Shown: positions 25,853-35,401 of the stretch, in pieces
Layout of the letters: each line of letters starts with the position of its first letter
Position numbering within the stretch: position 1 is the stretch's first letter
Source: Leadbetterella sp035299025
GTDB taxonomy: Bacteria > Bacteroidota > Bacteroidia > Cytophagales > Spirosomataceae
Length of the DNA: 64,000 nt
Direction: 5' to 3'
NCBI GenBank assembly: GCA_035299025.1
Contig: DATGXK010000007.1
Coordinates: 1,488,001-1,552,000 of the forward strand
Program-made: the position numbers and the translations under genes
The notes under the pieces: generated by a model
Told to the model about the DNA's origin: nothing
Seen by the model: the letters and a program-made list of their open reading frames with translations, nothing else
Database searches by the model: none

Positions 25853-26725
25853 TCAAGGCACCGGAGTTCCAGCACTTTCAGACCAAAGTGCGAACCAGTC
25901 TTGCAATTCCATTTCAATCTGGCAAGCTTTGGTTAAATTGGCAATTCTAGCAGGATCTGCTGTGCCACAAACAGGTAAAATACCAGCTGGATGTTTCAGA
26001 ATCCATGCCAAAAGTATGATATCAACGGAAACTTCGTATTTCTCAGCTAGTGATTCTGCCATCTTTTTCACACGCAAAGACGGCTCATTATCTTTTTTAA
26101 AAACACTTCCCAAAGGGGACCAAGACATAGGTTGAATGCCACGGGTTTGCATATGATTTAAACTTCCATCTAACATGGCCTCGAAATGAGTAATCGAAAA
26201 CTCAATTTGATTATAAGCAATTTTGGTTTTTGTCTCTATTAAATCAGACTGAAATGGTGTAAAATTGGAAACTCCGAAATCAATAATTTTACCTTCTTGT
26301 TTCAGTTTTTCAATCGCTTTGGCTATCTCATCAGCATCCATTAATGGACTAGGTCTGTGCAACAAAAGCAGGTCGAGATAATCAGTTTGTAGATTTTTCA
26401 GAGATTGCTCTACCGACCAAATAATGTAGGAAGACGAATATTCATAATGCTTAACTGTATTTTTTCTAATTTCAGACAGCATTTGAATGCCGCACTTTGA
26501 AATCAACTGAATTTTATCCCTATCAATTTTGCTTTCAGCAAATGCCTTTCCAAAACCAGCCTCAGTGGTGTAGTCACCGTAAATATCTGCATGGTCAAAA
26601 GTTGTGATGTCATTTTCCAAACAAGAATGCATCAATTCAATCATTTGCTTGGTATCACAATTTTTTCCCCAAACACCCCAGGTCATGGTGCCTGCTATAA
26701 TTTTAGAAAATGGTTTTGTTTGCAT
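25853..26725 (-). CDS. Aldo/keto reductase, YdhF-like
   Basis: A 290-residue NADPH-dependent TIM-barrel oxidoreductase. Tetrad residues are visible: Asp and Tyr in TTFDHADIYGDY, Lys in QLISKCG and His in LLLLHRPSP. Near the C-terminus WILKHPAGILPVCGTADPAR shows the cofactor-binding loop of the group. It belongs to the YdhF-type group by the overall layout. The substrate is unknown. It is a single gene with no obvious partner. Confidence 0.9.
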   Translation of the reverse strand: MQTKPFSKIIAGTMTWGVWGKNCDTKQMIELMHSCLENDITTFDHADIYGDYTTEAGFGKAFAESKIDRDKIQLISKCGIQMLSEIRKNTVKHYEYSSSYIIWSVEQSLKNLQTDYLDLLLLHRPSPLMDADEIAKAIEKLKQEGKIIDFGVSNFTPFQSDLIETKTKIAYNQIEFSITHFEAMLDGSLNHMQTRGIQPMSWSPLGSVFKKDNEPSLRVKKMAESLAEKYEVSVDIILLAWILKHPAGILPVCGTADPARIANLTKACQIEMELQDWFALWSESAGTPVP

Positions 26726-26910
26726 TTGGCTTTTAATATATTGACAATTAGAACTTTACTTTTATTGCTGAAAATATGGTAAGAATAGAAGAGTATTGAA
26801 TATTTGAAAACTCCCTTTCTTCTTATTTTCTTTGATTTTTTAAGGTTTGGTCTATGGAAATACCTGAGTGAAAATAAACTTCTTTTCAGTTCCGGTATCG
26901 TCTGACCGCT

Positions 26911-27426
26911 CTATGAATTCGAACTTGTATCCGAAAACTTCTGACCTTTGATTTTTTCTTGCAGCTTTATCAATCCGCCCAAAAGAGCTTCTGGCCTTGG
27001 TGGGCAGCCAGGAACGTATACATCCACTGGAATTATTCTGTCGACACCCTTGACCACATGATAACCATGTTCCCAATATGGACCACCACAATTGGAGCAA
27101 CTACCCATTGAAATCACATATTTAGGGTCGGGCATTTGTTCGTAAAGACGTTTGATTCTGTCTGCCATCTTGAAAGTAACGGTGCCAGAGATGATAATCA
27201 AATCAGACTGTCTCGGAGAGTTTCTTGGAAAAATACCGAAGCGTTCTAGGTCATAATTTGAAGCGTAGGTGGCCATCATTTCAATAGCACAGCAGGCCAA
27301 ACCAAAGCCCAAGGGCCAAAGGGAATTAGCTCTTGCCCAATTGGTTAACTCATCTACCGAGGTTAAAATAACTTCTCCCTCACCTGATTTTAATCTATCT
27401 GCAGCCTCCAATGAATCAAAATTCAT
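26911..27426 (-). CDS. nuoB: NADH-quinone oxidoreductase subunit B
   Basis: A 171-residue complex I subunit that carries cluster N2. The four ligands are present: tandem Cys45-Cys46 (GLACCAIEM), Cys110 (SMGSC) and Cys141 (VPGCPPRPE). The start is the ATG at 27426, which overlaps the nuoA stop by 4 bp (ATGA). Unusually, no nuoC follows: the next gene on this strand is the aldo/keto reductase, so the rest of the complex I operon must be elsewhere. Confidence 0.95.
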   Translation of the reverse strand: MNFDSLEAADRLKSGEGEVILTSVDELTNWARANSLWPLGFGLACCAIEMMATYASNYDLERFGIFPRNSPRQSDLIIISGTVTFKMADRIKRLYEQMPDPKYVISMGSCSNCGGPYWEHGYHVVKGVDRIIPVDVYVPGCPPRPEALLGGLIKLQEKIKGQKFSDTSSNS

Positions 27427-27887
27427 GAGTATTTCTCGTTAATATTTTTATAAAGATTTCCGGGTACTGGCGATTTGAATTCATTATCTTTTTGAGAAGG
27501 TTTTATCCAGTCGAGGTGTCCTTTTTTCCAAGCGTACAATAAGCCTAGAGCCAATATGAACACGAAAATAAACATCTCTACACCTGCATATATAGCCCAA
27601 ACGCCGTTGGTTTCTGCAAAGAGTTGACGATCACCAAAAACAGTAGCCCAAGGAAAAAGTAGCACCAATTCAACATCGAAAAGAATGAAAATCAAGGCCA
27701 CAATATAAAACCTGAGGTTGAAAGAAACATGGGCTGTGCCTTCAGTTTCTTCCCCAGATTCGTATACAGCATTTTTCTCAGGATTCGGCCTAGAAGGTCT
27801 AAGGAGTCTGGCGATTCCTAAAACCAAAAGCACCAACAAAATACCTGAAACAAAAAATAAGAGTACAAATCCGAATTGACTAACCAT
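27423..27887 (-). CDS. nuoA: NADH-quinone oxidoreductase subunit A
   Basis: A 154-residue membrane subunit of complex I with three helices (about 5-25, 62-85 and 99-120). The conserved loop NAVYESGEETEG includes the family's acidic and Cys-like region, and FYIVALIFILFDVELVLLFPWA is the diagnostic second helix. It overlaps nuoB by 4 bp. Both genes stand alone here without other nuo genes. Confidence 0.93.
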   Translation of the reverse strand: MVSQFGFVLLFFVSGILLVLLVLGIARLLRPSRPNPEKNAVYESGEETEGTAHVSFNLRFYIVALIFILFDVELVLLFPWATVFGDRQLFAETNGVWAIYAGVEMFIFVFILALGLLYAWKKGHLDWIKPSQKDNEFKSPVPGNLYKNINEKYS

Positions 27888-27945
27888 TTTTATTTAACCA
27901 AATTAAGCTTGTCATTGTCTAACACTTCAAAAGACTTATTAGTTT

Positions 27946-29424
27946 TTACACCTTCAATTTGCTAAACCAATTGCCGTAAGCATTCGCGTATTCTTCTTTT
28001 TGGGCAACATTTGGCTCAATTACCTTCAGTAGAGTAAGCCCAGCCATGGCTTCGGCAATGTTGGCAAAAACACCTGCTCCTACTCCACTTCCCAATGCCG
28101 CTCCTTTTGCTCCGTGGGTATCATACATTTCCACAGGCACTTGTGTTACATTCACCATAGTTTCTGTAAAGACCTCACTCAAAAACATATTGGCATGTCC
28201 GGCTCTAATTACACTTGGCACAACACCCAAGTCTTTCATCAAATCAAAGCCATATTTCATAGAGAAAACAATACCCTCCTGACCCGCTCTAAACAAATGG
28301 GCTTGCGAGTGAATATTAAAATCTAGTCCCAACACTTCGCCACCATAGAGTTGATTTTGAAGCATACGCTCTGAACCATTTCCAAAAGGCATCATCACCA
28401 ACCCATCCGAACCAATTGCAATTTTAGAAGCTTTATTGTTCATTTCTTGGTAGCCGATCCCGCCTCCAATATTATCTTTCAACCAGCGATTCAGAATACC
28501 CGTACCGTTGATGCACAACAGTATACCTATTCTGTTTTGAGCATCCATTCCATGGTTCACGTGAGCAAACGAATTTATCCTTGATTTTGGATCAAAGGCT
28601 ACTTGGTCACTTACAGCATATACCACGCCCGAAGTTCCAGCCGTTGCGGCTATTTCCCCTGGATTGACCACATTCAATGAAAGTGCATTGTTAGGTTGGT
28701 CACCAGCTTTATAAGCAATCGGAATTCCAGCCTTTATTCCTAAACTTTGAGCTATCTCCGAGGAAACTTCTCCATGGTTTGAAAAAACAGGTTTGATTGT
28801 CGGAATTATCGAGGACGTAAATCCAAAGGCTTTCAAAACATCTTCCGAAACTTTGTTTTCTTGAAAATCCCAGAAAATACCCTCGGATAGACCCGAATTT
28901 GTGGCAGTGATTTCTCTCGTCATTTTCATGGCTATAAAATCGCCAGGAAGCATGATTTTATCACATTTTTCGTAAACAGCTGGTTCATTTTCCTTTACCC
29001 AAGCCAATTTAGCGGCTGTAAAATTACCAGGTGAGTTTAACAAATGACTTAGTGCTTTTGCTTGACCTATGGCCTTGAAGGCACCATCTCCTTGACCCAC
29101 CGCACGGCTATCACACCATATTATCGACGGACGCAAAACCTTTTGGTTTTTGTCCACCATCACCAAACCGTGCATTTGGTAGGAAATACCGATAGAAACT
29201 ATCTGTTGGGCATCAAACAAGCCAGAGGCAACCACTCTTTTAATGGCTTCTTGGGTATTTTCCCACCACATTTCGGGGTCTTGTTCAGCCCAACCTTTTT
29301 GTGGTGACGATATTTCAGCCTCCACGTCAGGATACTGTGCAGATGCGATTTCCTTTTTTGAATTGGCGTCTACAATTGACGCTTTTATTGAAGATGTACC
29401 TAAGTCTATTCCGAGTAAAAACAT
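27946..29424 (-). CDS. xylB: Xylulokinase
   Basis: FGGY carbohydrate kinase of 492 residues, phosphorylating D-xylulose for the pentose phosphate pathway. Visible are the ATP-binding start FLLGIDLGTSSIKAS, WCDSRAVGQGDGA, KAGDQPNNALSLNVV with the catalytic Asp in GDQ, and GTSGVVYAVSD. Length and QMHGLV motif match XylB. No xylose isomerase is next to it; an amidohydrolase follows upstream on the same strand and is unrelated. Confidence 0.88.
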   Translation of the reverse strand: MFLLGIDLGTSSIKASIVDANSKKEIASAQYPDVEAEISSPQKGWAEQDPEMWWENTQEAIKRVVASGLFDAQQIVSIGISYQMHGLVMVDKNQKVLRPSIIWCDSRAVGQGDGAFKAIGQAKALSHLLNSPGNFTAAKLAWVKENEPAVYEKCDKIMLPGDFIAMKMTREITATNSGLSEGIFWDFQENKVSEDVLKAFGFTSSIIPTIKPVFSNHGEVSSEIAQSLGIKAGIPIAYKAGDQPNNALSLNVVNPGEIAATAGTSGVVYAVSDQVAFDPKSRINSFAHVNHGMDAQNRIGILLCINGTGILNRWLKDNIGGGIGYQEMNNKASKIAIGSDGLVMMPFGNGSERMLQNQLYGGEVLGLDFNIHSQAHLFRAGQEGIVFSMKYGFDLMKDLGVVPSVIRAGHANMFLSEVFTETMVNVTQVPVEMYDTHGAKGAALGSGVGAGVFANIAEAMAGLTLLKVIEPNVAQKEEYANAYGNWFSKLKV

Positions 29425-29542
29425 TTTATTGATTGATTCGATCGGGCGGCGTTCCGCTTACGATTTTAGATTGAACAATTATTAGATTTACGATTTACTT
29501 TTTTTTTATCTAAACTTTTCCCATTCCCTTATCGAGATGTGA

Positions 29543-29590
29543 CTAAGCGGAGCCGAAGTGAGCCGCGGTCGCTGAGCGGAGTCGAAGCGA
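29543..29590. repeat. GC-rich duplicated motif in A/T-rich spacer
   Basis: CTAAGCGGAGCCGAAGTGA (29543-29561) and CTGAGCGGAGTCGAAGCGA (29572-29590) are imperfect direct copies 29 bp apart. A motif of the form CTGAGCGGAGTCGAAG is common between genes in Bacteroidota. It is clearly more GC-rich than its surroundings and lies between the amidohydrolase and xylB. Confidence 0.55.
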
Positions 29591-29596
29591 AGGGAC

Positions 29597-30739
29597 TTAC
29601 TCCGGAAACCCACTTTTATCTAACCTTGGAATGATTTTCAGGGCATTTTTGTAATACACTTTTTTCAAAACATCATCAGACAATCCTATGCCGTACATTG
29701 GCCAGAATGCATGATATTTTTTGTGATATTGAAAATACTCATCTTCGGTTTCTAAAACTCTAAAGTACGTTGCATATTCCGACGGAACCCAAGAGTCTTT
29801 CCCGAACAAAATTCTATCCTGCCATTTTGTAAAAAACTTATTCGAAGTTCTCGGCTGACGGCCAAGTTCGGCAATTACCGCACCTATTTCTACATACATA
29901 TTGGGCATCGCAGTCAAAAGGCTATCCAGTTTTCCTAAATTATTGGGATACCAGCCCATGTGAGCACTGATAAACTTTGTGCCTTTGTGTTTTCTGATAA
30001 TGTTATGTTGCTGTGCTATAATTTCCTCAAAACCAAAATCTCCTTTGGCTACATCTTTCTTACGTCCAGGGTGTGTTTTCAGCTCCAACCAACGCTCATT
30101 AAATTGGTTTAAAGGCTCCCAAAAAGAAGCAGGATCTGCAGAATGAATAATAACAGGAATTCCCAATTCACCGGCCTTTGCCCAAACCGCATCAATTCTC
30201 GGATCGTCTACTCTCACCAAAGAACCATCCGTGTTCTTTACACTAAAACCCAGGTTCTTGTACACTTTCAAACCTACTGCACCTCTGAGTTTTACATCTT
30301 CCTCCAATATTTTCGCTGCTTTTTCTGACCAACCAGTTTCGTTGATTGAATCAAAATCTACATTCGTAAAAATCGCAAATCTTCCTGGATAGATTTTGCT
30401 GTTGGTCACATTATCCACAAGCGATTTAGTAGATTTATCTTGATCCTTGGTCCATCCTCTACCGCTAAGATTCACCAAAATCTGCATATTTAGCTTGTCC
30501 ATATCTGGAATCAGCTTGTCCACATTCTCTTTGCTTTCACCCATCGCAAACTGATGATTGTGCACATCAATAAAAGGAAATTTGGACCTAGTTTTGGGAT
30601 TTTTATCCACTACCAAAGTGCTTTTTGGGTCATATTCTTCAAAAGTTACGGCTCCTTTGTTGTCTCCAATGGTTATTTGCTGCGAAAATGAACTTAAAGA
30701 AAAGGTAAGACCGATAAATAGCAAGGCTGCTTTCTTCAT
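29597..30739 (-). CDS. Exported amidohydrolase
   Basis: A 380-residue TIM-barrel metal-dependent hydrolase of the Amidohydro_2 type. Signal peptide MKKAALLFIGLTFSLSSFSQ ends near residue 20, placing it in the periplasm. Metal ligands: FIDVHNHQF (HxH) near 56-61, VIIHSAD, FISAHMGW and the late Asp in FGKDSWVPSEY. Substrate is unknown; decarboxylase or lactonase activity is possible for the family. It lies apart from any pathway gene. Confidence 0.85.
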   Translation of the reverse strand: MKKAALLFIGLTFSLSSFSQQITIGDNKGAVTFEEYDPKSTLVVDKNPKTRSKFPFIDVHNHQFAMGESKENVDKLIPDMDKLNMQILVNLSGRGWTKDQDKSTKSLVDNVTNSKIYPGRFAIFTNVDFDSINETGWSEKAAKILEEDVKLRGAVGLKVYKNLGFSVKNTDGSLVRVDDPRIDAVWAKAGELGIPVIIHSADPASFWEPLNQFNERWLELKTHPGRKKDVAKGDFGFEEIIAQQHNIIRKHKGTKFISAHMGWYPNNLGKLDSLLTAMPNMYVEIGAVIAELGRQPRTSNKFFTKWQDRILFGKDSWVPSEYATYFRVLETEDEYFQYHKKYHAFWPMYGIGLSDDVLKKVYYKNALKIIPRLDKSGFPE

Positions 30740-30879
30740 ATTTAGGCTTGAATTTTCGGTAAAGATAAGGATAAAATACTAAACTGATAGACTGATAAAA
30801 GCAGAATTTGGTAATTCTGACACATTTTAAATTCTAAACCGAGATGGAAGCTCAAGTGCCGCGTTTCGAAAATATTGAA

Positions 30880-31323
30880 TTAAGAAAACCCGTTACTAAA
30901 TAGATAAACCACATAAATGACAAGGCCTATCCAAGCCACCAAAATCAAAATACCCAAAGACCCCAAAATTATACCCAAACGAGCCCATTTTTTGTTTTTT
31001 ACTCTACGGACGCTCAACACACCCATTACCAATGCTGCGAAAGAAATTGCAGCACCAATTAACACTGCAAACGTACCAAGACTCGCTATACCCAAAACCA
31101 GCATAGTTCCTAAACCTACAATACCCAATATCCCAGAGGTTTTCGCTATCTTTTGGTGATTTGGAAGCTTTTCTTTGATTACCGAATCTTTTTTAACCAC
31201 CTGATTATGAACTTGAATCTTCAAAGAATCAAAGATAATTTCGCTTGATTTGGTTGTTTCTGTATTGGCGAAAGTGACTAATGGAAATATTAAGATGAAG
31301 AGAAGTAAAAATGTGGATTTCAT
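30880..31323 (-). CDS. Small membrane protein, DUF4190-like
   Basis: A 147-residue protein: signal peptide to about residue 20, a short periplasmic linker, then helices near 62-105 (GIVGLGTMLVLGIASLG, VLIGAAISFAALVMGV) and 120-142 (LGIILGSLGILILVAWIGLV). The pattern of two tightly packed Gly-rich helices, a basic loop RRVKNKKWA and a further helix is that of DUF4190-type proteins. Function is unknown. Confidence 0.65.
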   Translation of the reverse strand: MKSTFLLLFILIFPLVTFANTETTKSSEIIFDSLKIQVHNQVVKKDSVIKEKLPNHQKIAKTSGILGIVGLGTMLVLGIASLGTFAVLIGAAISFAALVMGVLSVRRVKNKKWARLGIILGSLGILILVAWIGLVIYVVYLFSNGFS

Positions 31324-31534
31324 TTTTGGACTTTGTTTGGTTGAAAATTCAAAATAAGAGAAAATTTAAAGACTAATATTCAACTAAAAGAAATGTTTAA
31401 AGTCAACTTTTTTTAAAATAAACTAAAAAACAACAGGCATATTTTAGACTTAAGTTGAACTCTCCAAAGAAAAGTCTCAACACTCTAAAAATAGGATTTA
31501 GTAATCAGTTAGATTTAGAAATAATTAATTTGAA

Positions 31535-32368
31535 CTAAGAAACCTTCAGAAACCTTAAAATTTCTTTCAAGGCATTAGAGTATCCTTTTGTAAAACTTTT
31601 CTCATCGGCAGGGTAAACAGAAATACTATTTAAGCCGCTAATCAACAGTCCTAAGGCTTTCTGCGAATCATTTTCGTCGTAAAAATTCTTATTAAAGTCT
31701 GCCAAGGTGATTTCTTTTATACCTATGCCATTGGAGTAAAACTTAAACGGTGACCTTAAATGCCCTACCATAAAACTGCTATGTCCTTCATCGTTTATAA
31801 AAGTAAAATAGTCTATCATATAATCAAGTTGTGCAATTACTCTGCTTTTTATTTCAGAATCTGTCTCGCTCTTTTGAGGTTTAATCCTCCAGTTATTCGA
31901 AGACACTGACATTAGGTCCTTTTTGTTATATTCAAAACTTTCATTTTTTTTTAAAAGCAACTTTACCGAATACTTTCCATTTGCACTACCAGTTAGAACC
32001 AAATATTCAGGATCTCCTTGCTCATCCGCTTCTTCTCTCGTGGAAAATTGAAATTCTCCAAGGTCAAATAAATTGAAATCTAATTTTTCTTTTTTTTCTG
32101 AAGTAAACTTACCAAAAGTAAAGTCTCCCATTTCGGTCAAGACAGTTATTGTATCCTTAGCATATAATTTCACAAAAGCATTTGTAAAATAAATCTTACA
32201 TTTCTCTTTAAAAATTACTGCATCGAGTGAGTCTACTAAATTGGGACTTGAAATATCGATTTCCGATTTTGTGATTTTATAAGTGGTACTTGACGATTCA
32301 GATTTAGAACAACTAATCAGTAATGTTATCACTCCAGCAATTAAAGTTGAAAATAGACTTGTTTTCAT
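31535..32368 (-). CDS. Lipoprotein of unknown function
   Basis: A 277-residue exported protein. The lipobox LLISC places Cys20 as the lipidated residue. The body is beta-rich, with no recognisable catalytic motif and no family that I know. It starts 9 bp after the end of the next upstream gene on the minus strand, so it is probably in an operon with the 32378 gene. Confidence 0.65.
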   Translation of the reverse strand: MKTSLFSTLIAGVITLLISCSKSESSSTTYKITKSEIDISSPNLVDSLDAVIFKEKCKIYFTNAFVKLYAKDTITVLTEMGDFTFGKFTSEKKEKLDFNLFDLGEFQFSTREEADEQGDPEYLVLTGSANGKYSVKLLLKKNESFEYNKKDLMSVSSNNWRIKPQKSETDSEIKSRVIAQLDYMIDYFTFINDEGHSSFMVGHLRSPFKFYSNGIGIKEITLADFNKNFYDENDSQKALGLLISGLNSISVYPADEKSFTKGYSNALKEILRFLKVS

Positions 32369-32377
32369 AAGGCAAAA

Positions 32378-32935
32378 TTAATCGTTAACAAATTCTTGAT
32401 CTTGAAAAACTTCGTAAATGGGTTCTATGAAGTTGAGTAAAAAACCAAATACTGCGAGATAAAATCCCTCTTGAAGAGTGATTTTCAAAGATTTAGATAG
32501 TGTATTTTGGTATTCACTCGATATTTTAAGTATAAATCCATCAATCGTAAGGCCAAAAACAATAAGCAGACCTACTCCAAAAAGAGATATTAATCCAAAA
32601 GTTTGTTTTCTTCTTTTTACTTTCAAAAAGCTAATAATTAGACCTAAAAGGGCAAGTAAAGCTGTTGCAATAATGTAAGGATTCGATTCTTTTTTTAATT
32701 CCTCAGAATTAAGCAAACTTGAGTTTTGCCCTTTATCCTTTTTGTCTTCAAATGGATTATTAGGATCAAATTTGCCTGCATTATTTACTTCTTCTATTTC
32801 TCCTTTGATTAATTCAAATCCCGTGGCAGTTGCCACCTTCTCATCAACACATTTAACAAGCATGAATGGCAAGAAAATGGAAACAATTACTAGACTGAAA
32901 GAAAGTTTGGAGGTGATTTCAAAAAAATTATTCAT
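32378..32935 (-). CDS. Membrane protein of unknown function
   Basis: About 185 residues from the ATG at 32935; an upstream in-frame ATG at 32995 adds 20 residues that do not look like a fold and I reject it. Hydrophobic helices lie at about 13-28, 90-107, 115-140 and 160-180, with an acidic soluble loop (PNNPFEDKKDKGQ) between the first two. No family is recognised. It precedes a lipoprotein gene on the same strand. Confidence 0.6.
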   Translation of the reverse strand: MNNFFEITSKLSFSLVIVSIFLPFMLVKCVDEKVATATGFELIKGEIEEVNNAGKFDPNNPFEDKKDKGQNSSLLNSEELKKESNPYIIATALLALLGLIISFLKVKRRKQTFGLISLFGVGLLIVFGLTIDGFILKISSEYQNTLSKSLKITLQEGFYLAVFGFLLNFIEPIYEVFQDQEFVND

Positions 32936-33233
32936 ATAGTATGGATAAAAATTAAAATTAAGAATTCGGTTTATTTTAACATAATGTACCTTCAAAGGAA
33001 TATCATAAGGACTTGCTTTAGCAGATTCAGAGCATTATAATAACAAAATTAGTATCAAATATCTTTAGATAAAAATATTCTACTATTCCTTTCGAACATC
33101 TTCTCAGAATCTGACAGATTATACTTATATTTTTCTAAACACTTGAGAATAATTTTAAAATAAATCGAGTAAAACTTAAACACTCTCGAAACAAGGGCGG
33201 AACCACAATTGAGCTGATGAAAATTCAATTCCG

Positions 33234-34589
33234 CTACTCCAAAACCTTTATTAAATATTCTTCTAATTCACTTTTCATTGGGTTCGGTGTCTCCATATTA
33301 ATTACTTTACCCTCACTGTTCACAATCCAATACCTTGGAACTGATACTAGGTTAAATTTCTTTATTTCGGACTCAAAACTCTCTTTGGTAAGAATATAAT
33401 TGTCGTCAATATTCTCATCCTTATCTCTCACAAATCGCTCCCAATGCACCCAGTTATCATCTATTGAAATCTTGACAACCTTGACTTTGCCCTGATATTT
33501 TGCTTTTATTTTTTCTAAGTATGGATTTGCTGCAATACAAGGTCCACACCAAGTTGCCCAAAAGTCGATTAAAATTATCTTTTCTTTGTACTTTTTGACC
33601 TCAAATTTTTCATTGTTAAGGTTCACCGCATTGATTTCGAATTTCTGCGTGGATAAGGATTGTTTTTGTTTCAAAAAAACCTGAATAAAGTCAAAATGAG
33701 AGGAATTTGGGTTAACCCTACAGAAATTTTCCAAAAAGTTTTGAGTTGTAACGTCCAGAGGAAGATTAAATTTGGCCATATATTGAATTAAATCGCCAAG
33801 CATATAAATCTTTAGATTTTCATCAATTTCTAAAGAATTAATCCATGTCTCACCGGCGACCAATAATTCGGCAAAATTGGGTTTCGGAACTTTTAAGTTC
33901 TTATAGATTACCAGCAAATGATAGATAATATATCTTCTAATTGTCTCTAATTCATGATAATTTGAGTGTCGATAATCGATTTGAGCTAAATTCGCCCATT
34001 CTTCTATGTAATTAGTTTCAGCAGATTGCTTGGTGTCAGGAAATTTAAAAAGTTTGTACCCTGAAACCCTGTCAACATAGAGATTAAAAAAGGTTCTTCT
34101 TAAAAAGGACTCATCCGAGGTATAAATTTTTCTTTTGTTATAAGGATCTAAGCCTAAAGAATCCATAAAATCAATGTGATATCTTACAAAAGAAGATGAA
34201 TCTTTCCATTTTGGACTCTTGTAACCTATGAATACTTTGGCCTTTTCAAAATACTCGTCGTTTTCCTTTTTGATATCCCATTTATTATTTTCACCATCAT
34301 AAAACAAGGTTATTTTGTCCTTTTCTTTGACTTTAAGTAAAATAGCACTTTTACCGATTTGAAAGTAATAGAATTTTGCATGAGTATTATCTAGCTCAAA
34401 ACTAATGTCCGCATCGCCAACATTTTTTTGACTGAAAGCAACAATTTTTTCTTCGAGATTTTTGGAATAGAAAACAGATAATTCAGAAGATGCTTTTACT
34501 TGCCCTTCGAATTTGATAACGATTTGAGAACCATAGGCACATCGGCCAATGATAAATAATAAAAGTAAAAGTGTAAGGAATAGTTTCAT
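33234..34589 (-). CDS. TlpA-family thioredoxin-like protein
   Basis: A 451-residue exported protein. Signal peptide to about residue 20, a long N-terminal domain of unknown function, and a C-terminal thioredoxin domain from about 320 with FWATWCGPCIAANPY, the CxxC redox site. Such TlpA-like proteins act as periplasmic thiol oxidoreductases or resident disulfide reductases. The N-terminal domain resembles the DUF4369-type front domain by position only. It stands alone among lineage-specific lipoproteins. Confidence 0.82.
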   Translation of the reverse strand: MKLFLTLLLLLFIIGRCAYGSQIVIKFEGQVKASSELSVFYSKNLEEKIVAFSQKNVGDADISFELDNTHAKFYYFQIGKSAILLKVKEKDKITLFYDGENNKWDIKKENDEYFEKAKVFIGYKSPKWKDSSSFVRYHIDFMDSLGLDPYNKRKIYTSDESFLRRTFFNLYVDRVSGYKLFKFPDTKQSAETNYIEEWANLAQIDYRHSNYHELETIRRYIIYHLLVIYKNLKVPKPNFAELLVAGETWINSLEIDENLKIYMLGDLIQYMAKFNLPLDVTTQNFLENFCRVNPNSSHFDFIQVFLKQKQSLSTQKFEINAVNLNNEKFEVKKYKEKIILIDFWATWCGPCIAANPYLEKIKAKYQGKVKVVKISIDDNWVHWERFVRDKDENIDDNYILTKESFESEIKKFNLVSVPRYWIVNSEGKVINMETPNPMKSELEEYLIKVLE

Positions 34590-34896
34590 ACAATGAAACT
34601 AAGAATTTGATATCAAGTTTGCAAACGCTGCTTCAAATTTCTTCATGCGAATTAGAAATTACTATTTTGAAGTAATTAAATCAATGCTTCGAGGCATAGA
34701 AAGTTCTACTTTCTTAAAAAAACTTGGTAACCTTTGAATTCGAATAAACCGAGTGAAACTCGTACGCCACAACTACGATGGTGGAACCAACGTAGAGCTA
34801 GTTTAAATATTGAGTAAAACTCGAATATCATTCGAACTTGGGTGGAAACAGCACATATGGATTAAGCAGCTTTTGGTCTTTAAAATGTAGTACAGT
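34590..34896. other. Intergenic stretch with no gene
   Basis: A 307-bp spacer. I see no open frame longer than a few tens of codons with a plausible start, no clear terminator with T-run and no repeat longer than short GAGTnnnACTC mini-hairpins. Probably upstream leader for the TlpA-like gene on its right-hand side. Confidence 0.5.
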
Positions 34897-35301
34897 TTAA
34901 TTACATTTCTTTAACTTTTCAATAGCATTAACGTACTTCGAATAATATAGCTTAAATTGGTCGTAATCATTACGTGATAATAAACCAACTGATTTATTGG
35001 GATTTATTGTATCGCAAAATACTTCAACCGTTAAATTGTTTATCTGTACGCTGTCTTTAGGTTTGAAGCAATAAGTTGGTTTTGTTATACAATACTTTTT
35101 TGATTTGTATTCAAACTCAATAATTACAGACGACCTGGTTTTATAATACTGGCTGACTCCAATTATTTTTCCTTGAATAACTTTTCCATTCTTTTTAAGT
35201 TCCTTAATTACACCGATTGAGTTAAGATAAATTAAGGCACAAAATCCACAAAAACATATAACAGAAATTACAATCTGAATTCTCGGGCTTACCTTCATCA
35301 T
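34897..35301 (-). CDS. Small membrane-anchored protein, unknown
   Basis: A 134-residue protein with one hydrophobic helix at about 9-27 (IQIVISVICFCGFCALIYL) and a beta-rich soluble part, KKYCITKPTYCFKPKDSVQI. The shape (a single anchor and one small domain, with the pattern VIIEFEYKSKKY) recalls DUF3592-type proteins, but I cannot confirm it. No neighbour explains it. Confidence 0.55.
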   Translation of the reverse strand: MMKVSPRIQIVISVICFCGFCALIYLNSIGVIKELKKNGKVIQGKIIGVSQYYKTRSSVIIEFEYKSKKYCITKPTYCFKPKDSVQINNLTVEVFCDTINPNKSVGLLSRNDYDQFKLYYSKYVNAIEKLKKCN

Positions 35302-35401
35302 TGCTTTTTTGCTGTTTATTCAATCATATTTCAAAATGTTATCCTGATTACCCCTGTAAAAAATAGAATTCCAAAAACTTTCGAAAAAAGTTGAATCGTT
35401 G

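Noticed and set aside
26852..27100. An 82-codon frame overlapping the 3' part of nuoB.
   Set aside because: Alternative frame of nuoB, whose Fe-S ligands are all in the annotated frame.
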